Part shown: piece after piece, positions 16,523 to 25,010 of the stretch | How the letters are laid out: each line of letters opens with the position of its first letter | Numbering within the stretch: position 1 is the stretch's first letter | Source: VRUE01 sp963701265 | GTDB lineage: Bacteria; Actinomycetota; Thermoleophilia; Solirubrobacterales; 70-9 | Length of the DNA stretch: 64,000 nt | Direction of reading: 5' to 3' | NCBI GenBank assembly: GCA_963701265.1 | Contig: OY969581.1 | Span: 496,001 to 560,000, forward strand | Made by a program: the position numbers and the translations under genes | The notes under the pieces: generated by a model | Seen by the model: the letters and a program-made list of their open reading frames with translations, nothing else | What the model was told of the DNA's origin: nothing | The model's database searches: none

Positions 16523-17173
16523 TCAGGTCGCCGCGGCGACGCGGCGCATCTCCTCGGCCGCGGCGGCGGGCCCGATGTAGGGGACGAGCATCGCGAAGAG
16601 CAGGTCGGGCAGCATTGCCGGCAGCTGCGCCGCCCGTCCCGCCAGCAGCTCGTCGAAGATCAGCCCGGAGACGGCGCCGGCCGACATCAGTGAGATGTTC
16701 TCCGGCAGCTCGCGGCCGTTGGAGAGCTCGCGGCCGCCCTCGAGGTACTGGGTGAAGCGGGCGACGGCGTCCCAGTGCATCTGCCGCGCGTCGGCGCCGG
16801 CGGCGGCGACCTCGACCACGGCGGTGCGGGCGAGCTCCGGATCGAGGGCGAAGAGCTTGACGATCGTCGCCAGGCCGCTCTCGACCCGCTGCAGCCACGA
16901 CTGGGCGCCGTCGCACTCGGCGACGACCTCGGCGAATACCTGCTCGACCAGCACCTCGTAGGCGGCGAGGAAGCACTCGTGCTTGTCCTCGAAGTGTTTG
17001 TAGAAGGTGGTGCGGGAGGTGCCCGCCTCCTCGATCACGTCCGCGACCGAGGTCTCCTTGTATCCCTTGCTGCCGACCACGCGGATCATGGCCGCCAAGA
17101 TGAGGTCCCGCCGCGATTCGGATGCCATCAGCCCGTCCCAGGTAGGTTGAAAACTCCGGAGTACCTTCATCAT
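16523..17173 (-). CDS. TetR/AcrR-family transcriptional regulator (third of a tandem trio)
   Basis: 216 residues; Met16 (17128) is the likely start because MASESRRDLILAAM is the normal TetR N-terminus and the first 15 residues are atypical. The DNA-binding helix-turn-helix is TSVADVIEEAGTSRTTFYKHF. The ligand domain ends with FAMLVPYIGPAAAAEEM, a C-terminal motif (PYIG/PFIG) shared with all other TetR genes in this window. It is last in a row of three co-oriented TetR genes, with 27 nt to the previous one. The target is unknown. Confidence 0.88.
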   Translation of the reverse strand: MMKVLRSFQPTWDGLMASESRRDLILAAMIRVVGSKGYKETSVADVIEEAGTSRTTFYKHFEDKHECFLAAYEVLVEQVFAEVVAECDGAQSWLQRVESGLATIVKLFALDPELARTAVVEVAAAGADARQMHWDAVARFTQYLEGGRELSNGRELPENISLMSAGAVSGLIFDELLAGRAAQLPAMLPDLLFAMLVPYIGPAAAAEEMRRVAAAT

Positions 17174-17200
17174 AGCGGCTCGGTGTACGTAAGCGTTTAT

Positions 17201-17872
17201 CTACTTTATTACGCCCACCTCCCTGGTAGCCGCGGCTGGTCCTATATAGGGAATCAGCGTGGCAAAAAGCACCTCTGAAAGCAAATTCGGCAGATACTCC
17301 GCCCGTCCCTCAATCACCTCGTCTGAGATCAGGCCGGCGACGGCGCCGACCGCCATCCGCGAGGTGTTGGCGGGCAGGCTGCGGCCGTCCGGCGCGAAGT
17401 CCCGCCCCTCGTCGAAGAACGGCGTCAGCCGCTGCAGCGCCGCCCGGTAGCGCCGCTGCGCTGCCGGCCCGGCGGCGCCGACTTCCACCAAGGCGAGGCG
17501 GGCGATCTCGGGCTCTTCGGCGAGCGCCTCGAGCAGCGCCTCGAGCCCGGCGCGAGCCCGGTTCGGCCACCCCTCCTCGGCCTCATACGCCGCCGTGACC
17601 CGCCGCACCAAGGCGTCGACGATGACGTCGTAGGCAGCGAGGAAGCAGCCTTCCTTGTCCTCAAACATCGCGTAGAAGGTCGTGCGCGAGATGCCCGCCT
17701 CACGGGTGAGGTCGGCCACCGTCGTCGCTGCGTAGCCCTTCTCGGCGACGACGCGGACGGCGGCTTCCAGCAGGCGCTCACGCTGGGAACGGGCGATCAC
17801 CTCAGGGGGGAGGCGGTGGCGTCCGCGCGGTGGCCGCCACCGCTCCCGTTTTTGGCCCCCCGCCGCCGCCAT
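17201..17872 (-). CDS. TetR/AcrR-family transcriptional regulator (second of trio)
   Basis: 223 residues with a basic N-terminal tail (KRERWRPPRGRHRL), helix-turn-helix TTVADLTREAGISRTTFYAMF and a C-terminal ATLIPYIGPAAA motif. It begins 4 nt after the stop of the upstream TetR gene, so they are probably co-transcribed. Helix 3 is close to that of the 16523-17173 gene (SRTTFY), consistent with duplication. The ligand is unknown. Confidence 0.9.
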   Translation of the reverse strand: MAAAGGQKRERWRPPRGRHRLPPEVIARSQRERLLEAAVRVVAEKGYAATTVADLTREAGISRTTFYAMFEDKEGCFLAAYDVIVDALVRRVTAAYEAEEGWPNRARAGLEALLEALAEEPEIARLALVEVGAAGPAAQRRYRAALQRLTPFFDEGRDFAPDGRSLPANTSRMAVGAVAGLISDEVIEGRAEYLPNLLSEVLFATLIPYIGPAAATREVGVIK

Positions 17873-17876
17873 GCGG

Positions 17877-18635
17877 TTAGCCGTCGGCGGGCACAGCTGC
17901 CTTCTCGGCCGCGCGCGCCTGCCGCAACGCCTCCTCCTGGCCGAGATAGGGGACGGTTGTGATGTAGACGACGTCGGGGAGCAGCTCGCGCAGGCGGGCG
18001 GTGTTGCCGGCGAGGATCTGGCCGACGATCAACGACTCCGCGGCCGAGAGTGCGGCGCGCCCGGCGCTGGAGGGGATCGCCACTTCCTCGACCGGGTCAT
18101 CGCGGCCGCGTTCGAGCAGCGACTGCAGCACCCGCTTGCCGGAGGCGTAGAGCTCGAAGGCGCGGTCGCCGGATGAGGGCGCCTCGACCAGGGCCATGCG
18201 GGCGAAGGTCGGGCGGCTGGCGAGCAGGTCGAGGAAGGCGGCCGCGGCGTCGCGCACCATCGTCGCCCAGGGCTTGTCGGGCGAGTAGACGGCGACGATG
18301 CGCCCCATCGCGTCGGCGAGGGCGAGCTCCATCGAGGCGTGGAAGCAGTCCTCCTTGTCCTTGAAGAGCTCGTAGAAGGTCGCGCGCGAGACGCCGGCGC
18401 CCTCACAGACGTCGGCGATCGTGGTCGCGCCGTAGCCTTTCTTGGCGCAGCTGCGGGCCATCGCGTTGAGCAGTCGTTCGCGCTGAGAGTGCTCGACGAG
18501 GGGCTCGGACAGGTCGTCGATGCCAGCCGGAAGGCGCTCCTGCTCGAGCACGGCGCCGAGGTCGTCATTTGGCGCTGGAGAGGCGTTTCCGGGGCTTGAA
18601 GAGGGAGGAGTCACGTTGCGCTTGCAGGTAGACAA
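17877..18635 (-). CDS. TetR/AcrR-family transcriptional regulator (first of trio)
   Basis: Up to 252 residues. The longest form begins at TTG 18635, directly beside a palindrome; GTG 18614 is an alternative. A roughly 50-residue polar leader precedes the TetR core (SQRERLLNAMARSCAKKGY), with helix-turn-helix TTIADVCEGAGVSRATFYELF. The C-terminal PYLGQEEAL keeps the shared motif. It is divergent from the first S51-like hydrolase gene, so it may regulate itself and that gene through the 18637-18654 palindrome. Confidence 0.87.
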   Translation of the reverse strand: MSTCKRNVTPPSSSPGNASPAPNDDLGAVLEQERLPAGIDDLSEPLVEHSQRERLLNAMARSCAKKGYGATTIADVCEGAGVSRATFYELFKDKEDCFHASMELALADAMGRIVAVYSPDKPWATMVRDAAAAFLDLLASRPTFARMALVEAPSSGDRAFELYASGKRVLQSLLERGRDDPVEEVAIPSSAGRAALSAAESLIVGQILAGNTARLRELLPDVVYITTVPYLGQEEALRQARAAEKAAVPADG

Positions 18636-18636
18636 C

Positions 18637-18654
18637 CGTGTTTAGGTAAACGCG
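18637..18654. promoter_or_regulatory. Candidate TetR operator
   Basis: An 18-nt inverted repeat: CGTGTTTA, GG, TAAACGCG; seven of eight arm positions pair, plus one G-T. It sits at the 5-prime end of the first TetR gene, in the divergent region facing the hydrolase gene that starts at 18821. Size, symmetry and place are those of an autoregulatory TetR operator. The regulator that binds it is not proven. Confidence 0.5.
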
Positions 18655-18820
18655 ATTGTACACCCTGGCGGCGCTCTGTGGACGTTCCGGTACCGATTTA
18701 ACAAAGGCCCGAACCGATGGGAACGCCGGCGTAATCCCTGTACACGCGGGCGGGGACATGGTGGCGAACTTCAGACCCCTGTACAAGCGATTCGCAGTCG
18801 CGTGGGAGGACCATTTAGGC

Positions 18821-19594
18821 ATGGAGACTGCGCCTCGTCAGATCGTCGCCTTCGGTGGTGGCGGCTTCTCGATGGAGTCGGGGAACCCCCTGCTCGACGA
18901 GTACGTGCTCGGCCTCTGCCGGCGCGAGCGACCGCGGGTCTGCTTCCTGCCCTCGGCCAGCGGCGACGCCGATCACTACGTGGTCCGCTTCTACCGCGCC
19001 TTCCCCGCCGCTCGCTGCGAGGCCAGCCACATCTCGCTCTTCCGCCGCGAGCAGGGCCCGGAGAACCTGCGCGAGCACCTGCTCTCCCAAGACCTGATCT
19101 ACGTCGGCGGCGGCAGCGTGGTCAGCCTGCTCGGGGTCTGGCGCGCCCACGGGATCGACCAGATCCTGCGCGAAGCCTGGGAAGCGGGCGTCGTCCTCTG
19201 CGGCCTCTCGGCCGGCTCGCTCTGCTGGTTCGACGAAGCGGTCACCGGCTTCCACGGCGCTCCGCAGCGGGTCGAAGGCCTGGGACTGCTGCCGTTCAGC
19301 AACTGCGTCCACTACGAGCCGACCTCCGAACGCCGGCTCGCCTACCACGAGATGCTGCGCAATGGCATGCGCCCCGGCTACGCCGCCGAGGACAGCGCCG
19401 GCCTGCACTTCGTCGGCTGCGAACTGAAGCAGGTGGTCGCATCGCGGCCGGCGGTTCGCGGCTACCGGCTCGATGCCGTCGGCGAGCGGGTGGTCGAGAT
19501 GCGCCTCGCGACCGCCTACCTCGGCGATGCACCCCCGGTGACGCGGCTGCCGAGCGCGAAGACGTCGTCGCTCTCGACGACCTCGGCGGCATAG
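18821..19594 (+). CDS. Peptidase S51/cyanophycinase-like Ser hydrolase, paralogue 1
   Basis: 257 residues from ATG 18821, which has GGGAGGA upstream. Fold markers of the class I glutamine-amidotransferase-like S51 family: an N-terminal IVAFGGGGFSME, PRVCFLPSASGD, the DLIYVGGGSVVSLLGVW strand-turn, and nucleophile elbow GLSAGSLCWF with Ser130. Family members are dipeptidase E (cleaves after N-terminal Asp) and cyanophycinase. The specificity cannot be read here. It diverges from three TetR genes and is followed by a paralogue with the catalytic Ser at the same residue number. Confidence 0.85.
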   Translation: METAPRQIVAFGGGGFSMESGNPLLDEYVLGLCRRERPRVCFLPSASGDADHYVVRFYRAFPAARCEASHISLFRREQGPENLREHLLSQDLIYVGGGSVVSLLGVWRAHGIDQILREAWEAGVVLCGLSAGSLCWFDEAVTGFHGAPQRVEGLGLLPFSNCVHYEPTSERRLAYHEMLRNGMRPGYAAEDSAGLHFVGCELKQVVASRPAVRGYRLDAVGERVVEMRLATAYLGDAPPVTRLPSAKTSSLSTTSAA

Positions 19595-19623
19595 CTAGAC
19601 GAATGACCCCACGACCCCGCACA

Positions 19624-19734
19624 CCTGGATGACACGCGTGGCACTGCGCATCTCGGCGTCCTCGGGTTTGCCTTTGGCTCCACCAAAGGCTGCACCCTGC
19701 GTCCTTGATCTGCTTGACCACGCGTGCCCCCAGG
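19624..19734. repeat. Structured intergenic segment between the two S51-like genes
   Basis: A long-range interrupted inverted repeat (19624-19641 with 19718-19734; 9-bp plus 5-bp matches) contains two copies of the palindrome CACGCGTG (19633-19640 and 19719-19726). It encloses a 7-bp hairpin (19671-19677 with 19683-19689, loop CTCCA). It could be an operator pair for a TetR protein or an RNA structure controlling the second gene. No gene is seen in it. Confidence 0.4.
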
Positions 19735-19762
19735 CGCACGTGGCCATGGAGTCAGTCGTCTA

Positions 19763-20554
19763 ATGGTCTCCCGCATCCTCACCCTCGGCGGTCACGACTT
19801 CACCTCGCGCCCGCCCGACCGGGCGGTCAGCGAGTTGATGCTGCGCCTGGCGACCGAGCGGGCTGGCAAGCGGCCGAAGATCTGCATCCTGCCGACGGCG
19901 AGCGGCGATACCTCCGAGCAGATCGGCCGCTTCTACGCTGCCTTCGGCGAGCGGCCCTGCGAGCCTTCCGACCTCTCGCTCTTCCGCCTCGGCCGGCGGC
20001 CGATGGCGCTGCACGACCACCTGCTTGCCCAGGACCTGATCTACGTCGGCGGCGGCAGCATGGTCAACCTGCTCGCGGTCTGGGAGGCGCATGACCTCAG
20101 CGCCATCCTCAGCCTCGCCTGGCGCCAGGGCATCGTCCTCGCCGGCCAAAGCGCCGGCGCGATGTGCTGGTTCGAGTCCGGCATCACCAAGTCCTCCGGC
20201 CGGCCCGAGGCCGAGGCCGGCCTCGGCCTGCTCCACGGCAGCCTCTGCGTCCACTACAACAACGAGCCCGAGCGCCGCTCCGCTTACCTCGCCGCCGTCA
20301 GCAACGGCATGCCCGACGGCTACGGCCTCGACGACTACGCCGGCCTGCTCTGGGAAGGCGGCGGACCACCCTCGGCAGTCACCGCCAGAAGAGGCGCCCG
20401 CGCCTACCGGGTCACTTCGAGCGAGACCGGCGTGGTCGAGTCGCCACTGCCGGCCCGCTTCCTTCCCGCTCCCGCGCCTGCGGCTCTGCGCGAGGACATA
20501 GCCGAGTTCCGCCGCATCAAATCGATCCGCAAGCGAGCAGGCTGGCTCGGCTAG
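19763..20554 (+). CDS. Peptidase S51/cyanophycinase-like Ser hydrolase, paralogue 2
   Basis: 263 residues from ATG 19763. Same architecture as its upstream neighbour: RILTLGGHDF, PKICILPTASGD, DLIYVGGGSMVNLLAVW and nucleophile motif GQSAGAMCWF with Ser130. The N-terminal GHDF differs from the GGGGFSME of paralogue 1, so the oxyanion or substrate pocket may differ. The C-terminal basic tail (RRIKSIRKRAGW) is unique to this copy. It is a tandem duplicate, separated by about 170 nt of structured sequence. Confidence 0.84.
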   Translation: MVSRILTLGGHDFTSRPPDRAVSELMLRLATERAGKRPKICILPTASGDTSEQIGRFYAAFGERPCEPSDLSLFRLGRRPMALHDHLLAQDLIYVGGGSMVNLLAVWEAHDLSAILSLAWRQGIVLAGQSAGAMCWFESGITKSSGRPEAEAGLGLLHGSLCVHYNNEPERRSAYLAAVSNGMPDGYGLDDYAGLLWEGGGPPSAVTARRGARAYRVTSSETGVVESPLPARFLPAPAPAALREDIAEFRRIKSIRKRAGWLG

Positions 20555-20576
20555 ATGCCCTGATGAGATCAATCAT

Positions 20577-21413
20577 CTAGTGGAAGCAGAGTTCTTCGCC
20601 GGGCGCCACCGGCGGGCGCATCGCGCAGATCGGGGGCAGGAGGAGAATCGTTCCCCCCACCGCGCCGTCGATCCGCACCGGGTGTGAACCGCCGCCGAGA
20701 TAGGTCTCGACGGGGGCCGGGATCAGGCCGCTCCCGTGCGGCTCGATCCATAGCTCGTAGCCTCCGACCCGGACCCTGACCGCGGCCGCGCCGGCATGCT
20801 GCGGCCCGATCCCGGTGTCGTTGACGAAGAGGAGCCGTTCGCCCGGCGCCACGCGAGCGCACTCCCCGGTTTCGGAAAAGATGTGGACCGCTGTCGTCCC
20901 CTGCCTGCCAAACCTCCCGCAGGGCCTCGCAGGCAGAAGCTGCCCGCCGGGCTCGACCCGCGCCGATCCGAGCCGGTGCCCGACGACCGTGCGCGGCACC
21001 GGCGGTCGCGGCAGCGCCGGTTCGGGCACGTGCTTGCCCTCCGCTTCCAGGAGCGCGTTGCGCGCGCAGTCTTCGAGCTTTGCCAGCTGGCCGCGGATCG
21101 AGGCGACGTTTGCCTTCATCGCCCGCAGGATCTGGCGCTCGTTTCGCCCGGCGGGAATCGGTTCGGTTGCGCCGTCCCGGTTCGCGATCGTCTTCCGCCG
21201 GTGCGCCAACGCTTCGAATTCCCGCCCGGCTCCGGCTACCCCCGCTTGCAACCCGGTCAGCGCTCCTTCGGCCCCGGACACGTCGCAGATCGGCAGGGCC
21301 AGCGTCCGCACCTGGTCGGTCGTGCCGCCCGAGGCGCCACCGCAGCCGCCCAGCGCCAGCACCGTCGCGACCAGCGCGGTCCTACCGGAACCGATTCGCA
21401 ACCCAGCGCGCAT
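20577..21413 (-). CDS. Predicted lipoprotein with C-terminal cupredoxin-like or beta domain
   Basis: 278 residues from ATG 21413, the start that puts TALVATVLALGGCGG as a proper lipoprotein signal (lipobox LGGC). A helical N-terminal half (about 30-140) carries regular Leu/Ala spacing and a cysteine in LEDCARNALL. The C-terminal half has VEPGGQLL, ERLLFVNDTGIG and VRVRVGGYELWIEPHGSG, a beta-sandwich pattern. No family name is secure. It probably sits on the outer face of the membrane. Confidence 0.65.
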   Translation of the reverse strand: MRAGLRIGSGRTALVATVLALGGCGGASGGTTDQVRTLALPICDVSGAEGALTGLQAGVAGAGREFEALAHRRKTIANRDGATEPIPAGRNERQILRAMKANVASIRGQLAKLEDCARNALLEAEGKHVPEPALPRPPVPRTVVGHRLGSARVEPGGQLLPARPCGRFGRQGTTAVHIFSETGECARVAPGERLLFVNDTGIGPQHAGAAAVRVRVGGYELWIEPHGSGLIPAPVETYLGGGSHPVRIDGAVGGTILLLPPICAMRPPVAPGEELCFH

Positions 21414-21482
21414 CGGGGAACCCGTACCCGATCTCCCCAATTGCGATCGAGTCGGCCTCCTGGCGCTCGCAGGAGGGTTTGC

Positions 21483-22019
21483 TCAGCCCTTGCCTGCCAT
21501 CGGCGGCGCCGTCGGGTCCGAACTCTCTTCGCCAAGGCTCTCCCGCGAGATGTACTCCTCAGCCAGCAGCAGGTTGTCCTTGGAGCGCTCAACCACATTG
21601 AGCAGATCGCCCATCAGTGCAACCTCCTCGACCTGCTCCTTGACGAACCACTGCAGGAATTGCTCGGCCCGGTAATCCTTGAGCTCGCGCGCCAGCTCGA
21701 ACAAGGCAAAGATCTCATCGCTGACCCGCTTCTCCTGCTCTAGCGCCATCTGCACCGGCGCGCTGCCGTCGGCGTAGGCCGTCTCCTGCGACTTGATGTC
21801 GGGGATGTGGATCTCCTCGCCGACGTCGAGCAGGTACTGGATCATCATCATCGCGTGCTCGCGCTCCTCCAGCGCCTGGCGGTAGAAGAAGGCGGCGAGG
21901 CGGGGCAACGTTTCGGCGTCGTAGTAGACGGCGGCACCGACATACTGTTGTGAGGCGGCGAACTCGTTGGCGACCTGCGCATTGAGCGCGTCCGCGAATC
22001 TTTTCTCGGCCATGTCCAT
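21483..22019 (-). CDS. Ferritin (non-haem, FtnA/BfrB-like)
   Basis: 178 residues; Met3 is an alternative start. A four-helix ferritin: ALNAQVANEFAASQQYVGAA gives the first-helix Glu, and ALEEREHAMMMIQYL gives the Glu-Arg-Glu-His ferroxidase signature. Later come QWFVKEQVEE with Gln/Glu ligands and a Ser/Pro-rich tail after residue 165. It oxidises and stores iron in the cytoplasm as a 24-mer. It is single, with no iron box seen in the 70 nt before it. It fits the iron theme of the window. Confidence 0.9.
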   Translation of the reverse strand: MDMAEKRFADALNAQVANEFAASQQYVGAAVYYDAETLPRLAAFFYRQALEEREHAMMMIQYLLDVGEEIHIPDIKSQETAYADGSAPVQMALEQEKRVSDEIFALFELARELKDYRAEQFLQWFVKEQVEEVALMGDLLNVVERSKDNLLLAEEYISRESLGEESSDPTAPPMAGKG

Positions 22020-22088
22020 CTCCTAGCTCGGCGGGGCGGGTGCCGCAAACGTAACCGAATCCGCGAATTCGGCTGGCCGAAGTGAGGG

Positions 22089-22481
22089 TCAGGTGGCCCT
22101 AAGGTTTCGCTGCCTACGCCAGTCCACGAATTGCCGCCAAAGGTGGGAAAGGCCGAGTCCCACGGCAAGCAGCAGCGCGAACCAGAGAACGTGGGCGATC
22201 CCGGGCGGTGAGGTCAAGGGTGAGATGCCGTCGGGTCCCTTCTTGCCGGTCGATTCCAGATACGCCAGTGAGGCAATTGGCGCGGTGAGCGAAAGCAGCA
22301 CCCAGGGCCGGGCTACGAGAAAGCCGGTCAAGATCGCGAGCAGCACCAGAGACACGACAATCAGTGGATCTTGCAGCGCGCCGTGGAGAGAGCCCGGCCG
22401 TTCATAGGACCATTCATCCAAGTAGGCCCAGGCGCCGAGCAGAAGGCCGAAGGCGATGGCTATGGCGAGGCGCCACTTCAT
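22089..22481 (-). CDS. Small membrane protein of unknown function
   Basis: 130 residues with three or four hydrophobic segments (LAIAIAFGLLLGAWAYL, LIVVSLVLLAILTGFLVA, VLLSLTAPIASLAYL, VLWFALLLAVGLGLSHLW) and a basic cytoplasmic C-terminus (RRQRNLRAT). No motif points to a function. ATG 22481. Confidence 0.6.
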   Translation of the reverse strand: MKWRLAIAIAFGLLLGAWAYLDEWSYERPGSLHGALQDPLIVVSLVLLAILTGFLVARPWVLLSLTAPIASLAYLESTGKKGPDGISPLTSPPGIAHVLWFALLLAVGLGLSHLWRQFVDWRRQRNLRAT

Positions 22482-22520
22482 TGCTGAAGCTACCCCGCAG
22501 TGGGCGAATGGTTGCCGGCG

Positions 22521-23582
22521 TCAGTCGTCCCAGCGAAAGCCCGTGGCGGAGAGGCGCGGCTCGAGCGGGCTGGTCGGCAGCCCGGGTACAGGCTCGGCTT
22601 CGTTGTAGCCGCGCGGCGCGGTGTCGTTGGGCGAGTTGGGATGGAAGAGCGAGGCGAGGACCTGGATTTGGCCACGGCCGACGCCGAGCTCCCACTGGCC
22701 GCCGCCGTAGGCGCCGATGCCGCGCTCGGCGCAGTAGTCATAGGCGGCGCAGAGTTCCTGCAGGCTGCCGACGCGCGAGGGCTTGATGTTGACCATCTTC
22801 GGCACCCAGGGCAGCGCCTCGATCTCGGCGATCGAGTGGATCGGCGCGTCCCAGGTGAGGCGGTCGCGGACCGGCTCGAGGATCGGCCGGGTCTCGTCGT
22901 TGACGTCGGGGTCCTCCAGCCAGGCATCGGGGAAGGCCTCGATCAATTTCGCGTAGAGCTCGGGGTCGGTTTCGACGTCGACGACGGTGCCCTTGTAGAA
23001 GCCCTTGAGGTCGAGCGAGTCCACCGCGCCGGTCTCGACCAGTTCGGCGATCAGCTCGTCGGTCCAGTCGTTGGTCGGGTCGAGCTTGAAGCGCAGGTCG
23101 GGGTAGCGGTCGAGCTTTGCCCGCAGGGTGTCGATCGTCGAGGGCTTGTCCTCGCCCGGCGAGAGCCGCATCGAGGCGACGAAGGTGACCGGGCGTGGCT
23201 CACGGCCAAGAACCTCGGCCAGTCCCTTGCCTGCTTGGCGCAGGGCCAGGTCGAGTGCGGCTGACTCGAAGGCCCAGCGGCGGTAGAGGCGCGAGACGTC
23301 GCGCTGCGGCTCCGCCGGGAAGGTGTCGAGGTCTCCCATCAACTCGCAGAACTCGCCAAGGGTGGCGTAGCCGGTCAGGTCGAGGGTCGGGCCGGCGCCT
23401 TGGAGGGCGATGTGGTCGACGGCGTCGTAGGTGACGTCCTCGCCGAGGCCGTCCTCGCCGGCGCCCCAGAGGTGGATGACGGTGCAGAGGCGTTCGAAGG
23501 CGGGGAGGTGGAGCTCCAGGGGATGGAGCTCGTAGCCCTCGATCTCGAGTGGCAAGTCGGCGAGAGCATCGAAGGTGGGCAT
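22521..23582 (-). CDS. Enolase-superfamily protein (mandelate-racemase/MLE-like)
   Basis: 353 residues. An N-terminal capping domain is followed by a TIM barrel with ordered motifs: LRFKLDPTNDW near 170, DAWLEDPDVND near 225, and VNIKPSRVGSL near 280, which supply the general base and metal-ligand positions of the superfamily. GAYGGGQWELGVGR near 310 is the closing strand. The first-strand KxK pair is not obvious (FKLD only), so the chemistry may deviate from racemases. It diverges from the flavin oxidase gene with a 19-nt gap, so both promoters must overlap. Confidence 0.75.
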   Translation of the reverse strand: MPTFDALADLPLEIEGYELHPLELHLPAFERLCTVIHLWGAGEDGLGEDVTYDAVDHIALQGAGPTLDLTGYATLGEFCELMGDLDTFPAEPQRDVSRLYRRWAFESAALDLALRQAGKGLAEVLGREPRPVTFVASMRLSPGEDKPSTIDTLRAKLDRYPDLRFKLDPTNDWTDELIAELVETGAVDSLDLKGFYKGTVVDVETDPELYAKLIEAFPDAWLEDPDVNDETRPILEPVRDRLTWDAPIHSIAEIEALPWVPKMVNIKPSRVGSLQELCAAYDYCAERGIGAYGGGQWELGVGRGQIQVLASLFHPNSPNDTAPRGYNEAEPVPGLPTSPLEPRLSATGFRWDD

Positions 23583-23601
23583 CCAGTGTGGGAGCCTAAC
23601 G

Positions 23602-25002
23602 ATGGTGAAGCACGATGCTCATGGGTATTGGCTGGAGGAGGCTCCCGAGGTCGAGGTTGCGCCGGAGCTTGTTGGTTCTCGAGATGCCGATGTGGTCGTG
23701 GTTGGTGGGGGCTACACGGGGATGTGGGCTGCTTGGCACATCAAGAAGCTGGAGCCCGACGCCTCTGTCGTTTTGCTCGAGGCGGATCGGTGTGGGTTTG
23801 GGCCGAGCGGACGGAATGGGGGGTTCTGCAACCTGATGTGGTTCTCGTTGCCGAACATGCGGGAGCGGTGGGGGGATGAGGGGGCACTCGCTGTGGGGCG
23901 GGCGGCTGAAGAAGCTGCCGTCGGCATCGGTGAGTTCTGCGATGGGGAAGGGGTTGATGCTTGGTACCGGCAGGGCGGCTACATGCAGGTGTCGACGGCG
24001 GCTGCGCACGATCAGGTTTGGGGGGCGGCGCTGGCGGCGTGTCGGGAGCTCGGGGTCGAGGATGCTCTTGAGCCGCTGTCGCCGGCGCAGGTGGCGAAGC
24101 GATGTGCCTCGCCTGCTTTTCGCGGCGGGGTCTTTTACCCACGGGCGGCCACGGTGCAGCCGGCGCGGTTGGCGTTTGGGTTGCGGCAGCGGTTGATCGA
24201 GCTGGGGGTCGAGGTTTGTGAGCGCTCGCCGGTTACCCGGCTCGCCGGCTCCTGGACCGGGGTCGAAGCGCAGACTGCCGGCGGTGTCGTGCGGGCGAAG
24301 AGCGCTGTGCTGGCGCTTGGGCCGGCGGCCAAGGCGGCCGGGGCCCCTTTTCACAATCGTCTCTCCGTCGCCTCCTCACACCTAGTCCTCACCGAGCCGG
24401 TGCCGGAGCTGCTCGAGCAGGTCGGTTGGACCGGCGGCGAGTGCATCACCGACAGCTGCGCCCTGATCGACTACTTCCGCACCACCCCCGACGGCCGCAT
24501 CGCCTTCGGTTGGGGGGGCGGCCACATCAACCTGGGCGCCCGCCTCCACGGCCGCGCCGAGGTAGATCCCGAAGTCGTCTCCCAAGTGGCCGAACACCTA
24601 TGGGATTACTTCCCAGGCCTCGAGGGACGCGTGATCACCCACGCCTGGGGCGGCCCCATCGATGCCTCCCCAACCCACCTCCCCTTGGTCCTCCCCCTGC
24701 ACGGCAACCGAGCCTTCGCGGCAGCCGGCTATACCGGCAACGGCGTGGGCCCCTCCCACATGGTCGCTAGAACCCTCGCCTCCCTGGCCCTGGATCGCCG
24801 CGACGAGCCCTCCCGCCTCGCCTTCGTCGACCCTTCACCGCCTCGCGTCCCACCGGAGCCCTTCCACTGGCTGGGAGGAGAAGCGATCCGAGCCGGCATC
24901 CTCCGCAAGGAGCAAGCCGAGCTAGCTGACCGCAGGCCCGACCCGATCAGTTCTCTGCTCGCCCGCATCCCGCAGCTGATCGGCTTCCACATCGGCCGCT
25001 GA
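23602..25002 (+). CDS. FAD-dependent oxidoreductase of the DAO/gamma-glutamylputrescine-oxidase type
   Basis: 466 residues from ATG 23602. The dinucleotide-binding motif VVVVGGGYTGMWAAWHI is followed by GFGPSGRNGGFCNLMW, a signature of the PuuB/GlpO-like DAO family that oxidises amines to aldehydes with H2O2 release. A C-terminal GYTGNGVGPSHMVA contacts FAD. Near neighbours encode an amino-acid permease, a transaminase and a semialdehyde dehydrogenase, which fits amine catabolism. Base use changes inside the gene: before about 24350 synonymous sites favour G/T, after it C. The domain boundary does not obviously explain this. Confidence 0.85.
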   Translation: MVKHDAHGYWLEEAPEVEVAPELVGSRDADVVVVGGGYTGMWAAWHIKKLEPDASVVLLEADRCGFGPSGRNGGFCNLMWFSLPNMRERWGDEGALAVGRAAEEAAVGIGEFCDGEGVDAWYRQGGYMQVSTAAAHDQVWGAALAACRELGVEDALEPLSPAQVAKRCASPAFRGGVFYPRAATVQPARLAFGLRQRLIELGVEVCERSPVTRLAGSWTGVEAQTAGGVVRAKSAVLALGPAAKAAGAPFHNRLSVASSHLVLTEPVPELLEQVGWTGGECITDSCALIDYFRTTPDGRIAFGWGGGHINLGARLHGRAEVDPEVVSQVAEHLWDYFPGLEGRVITHAWGGPIDASPTHLPLVLPLHGNRAFAAAGYTGNGVGPSHMVARTLASLALDRRDEPSRLAFVDPSPPRVPPEPFHWLGGEAIRAGILRKEQAELADRRPDPISSLLARIPQLIGFHIGR

Positions 25003-25010
25003 AGGTTCGA

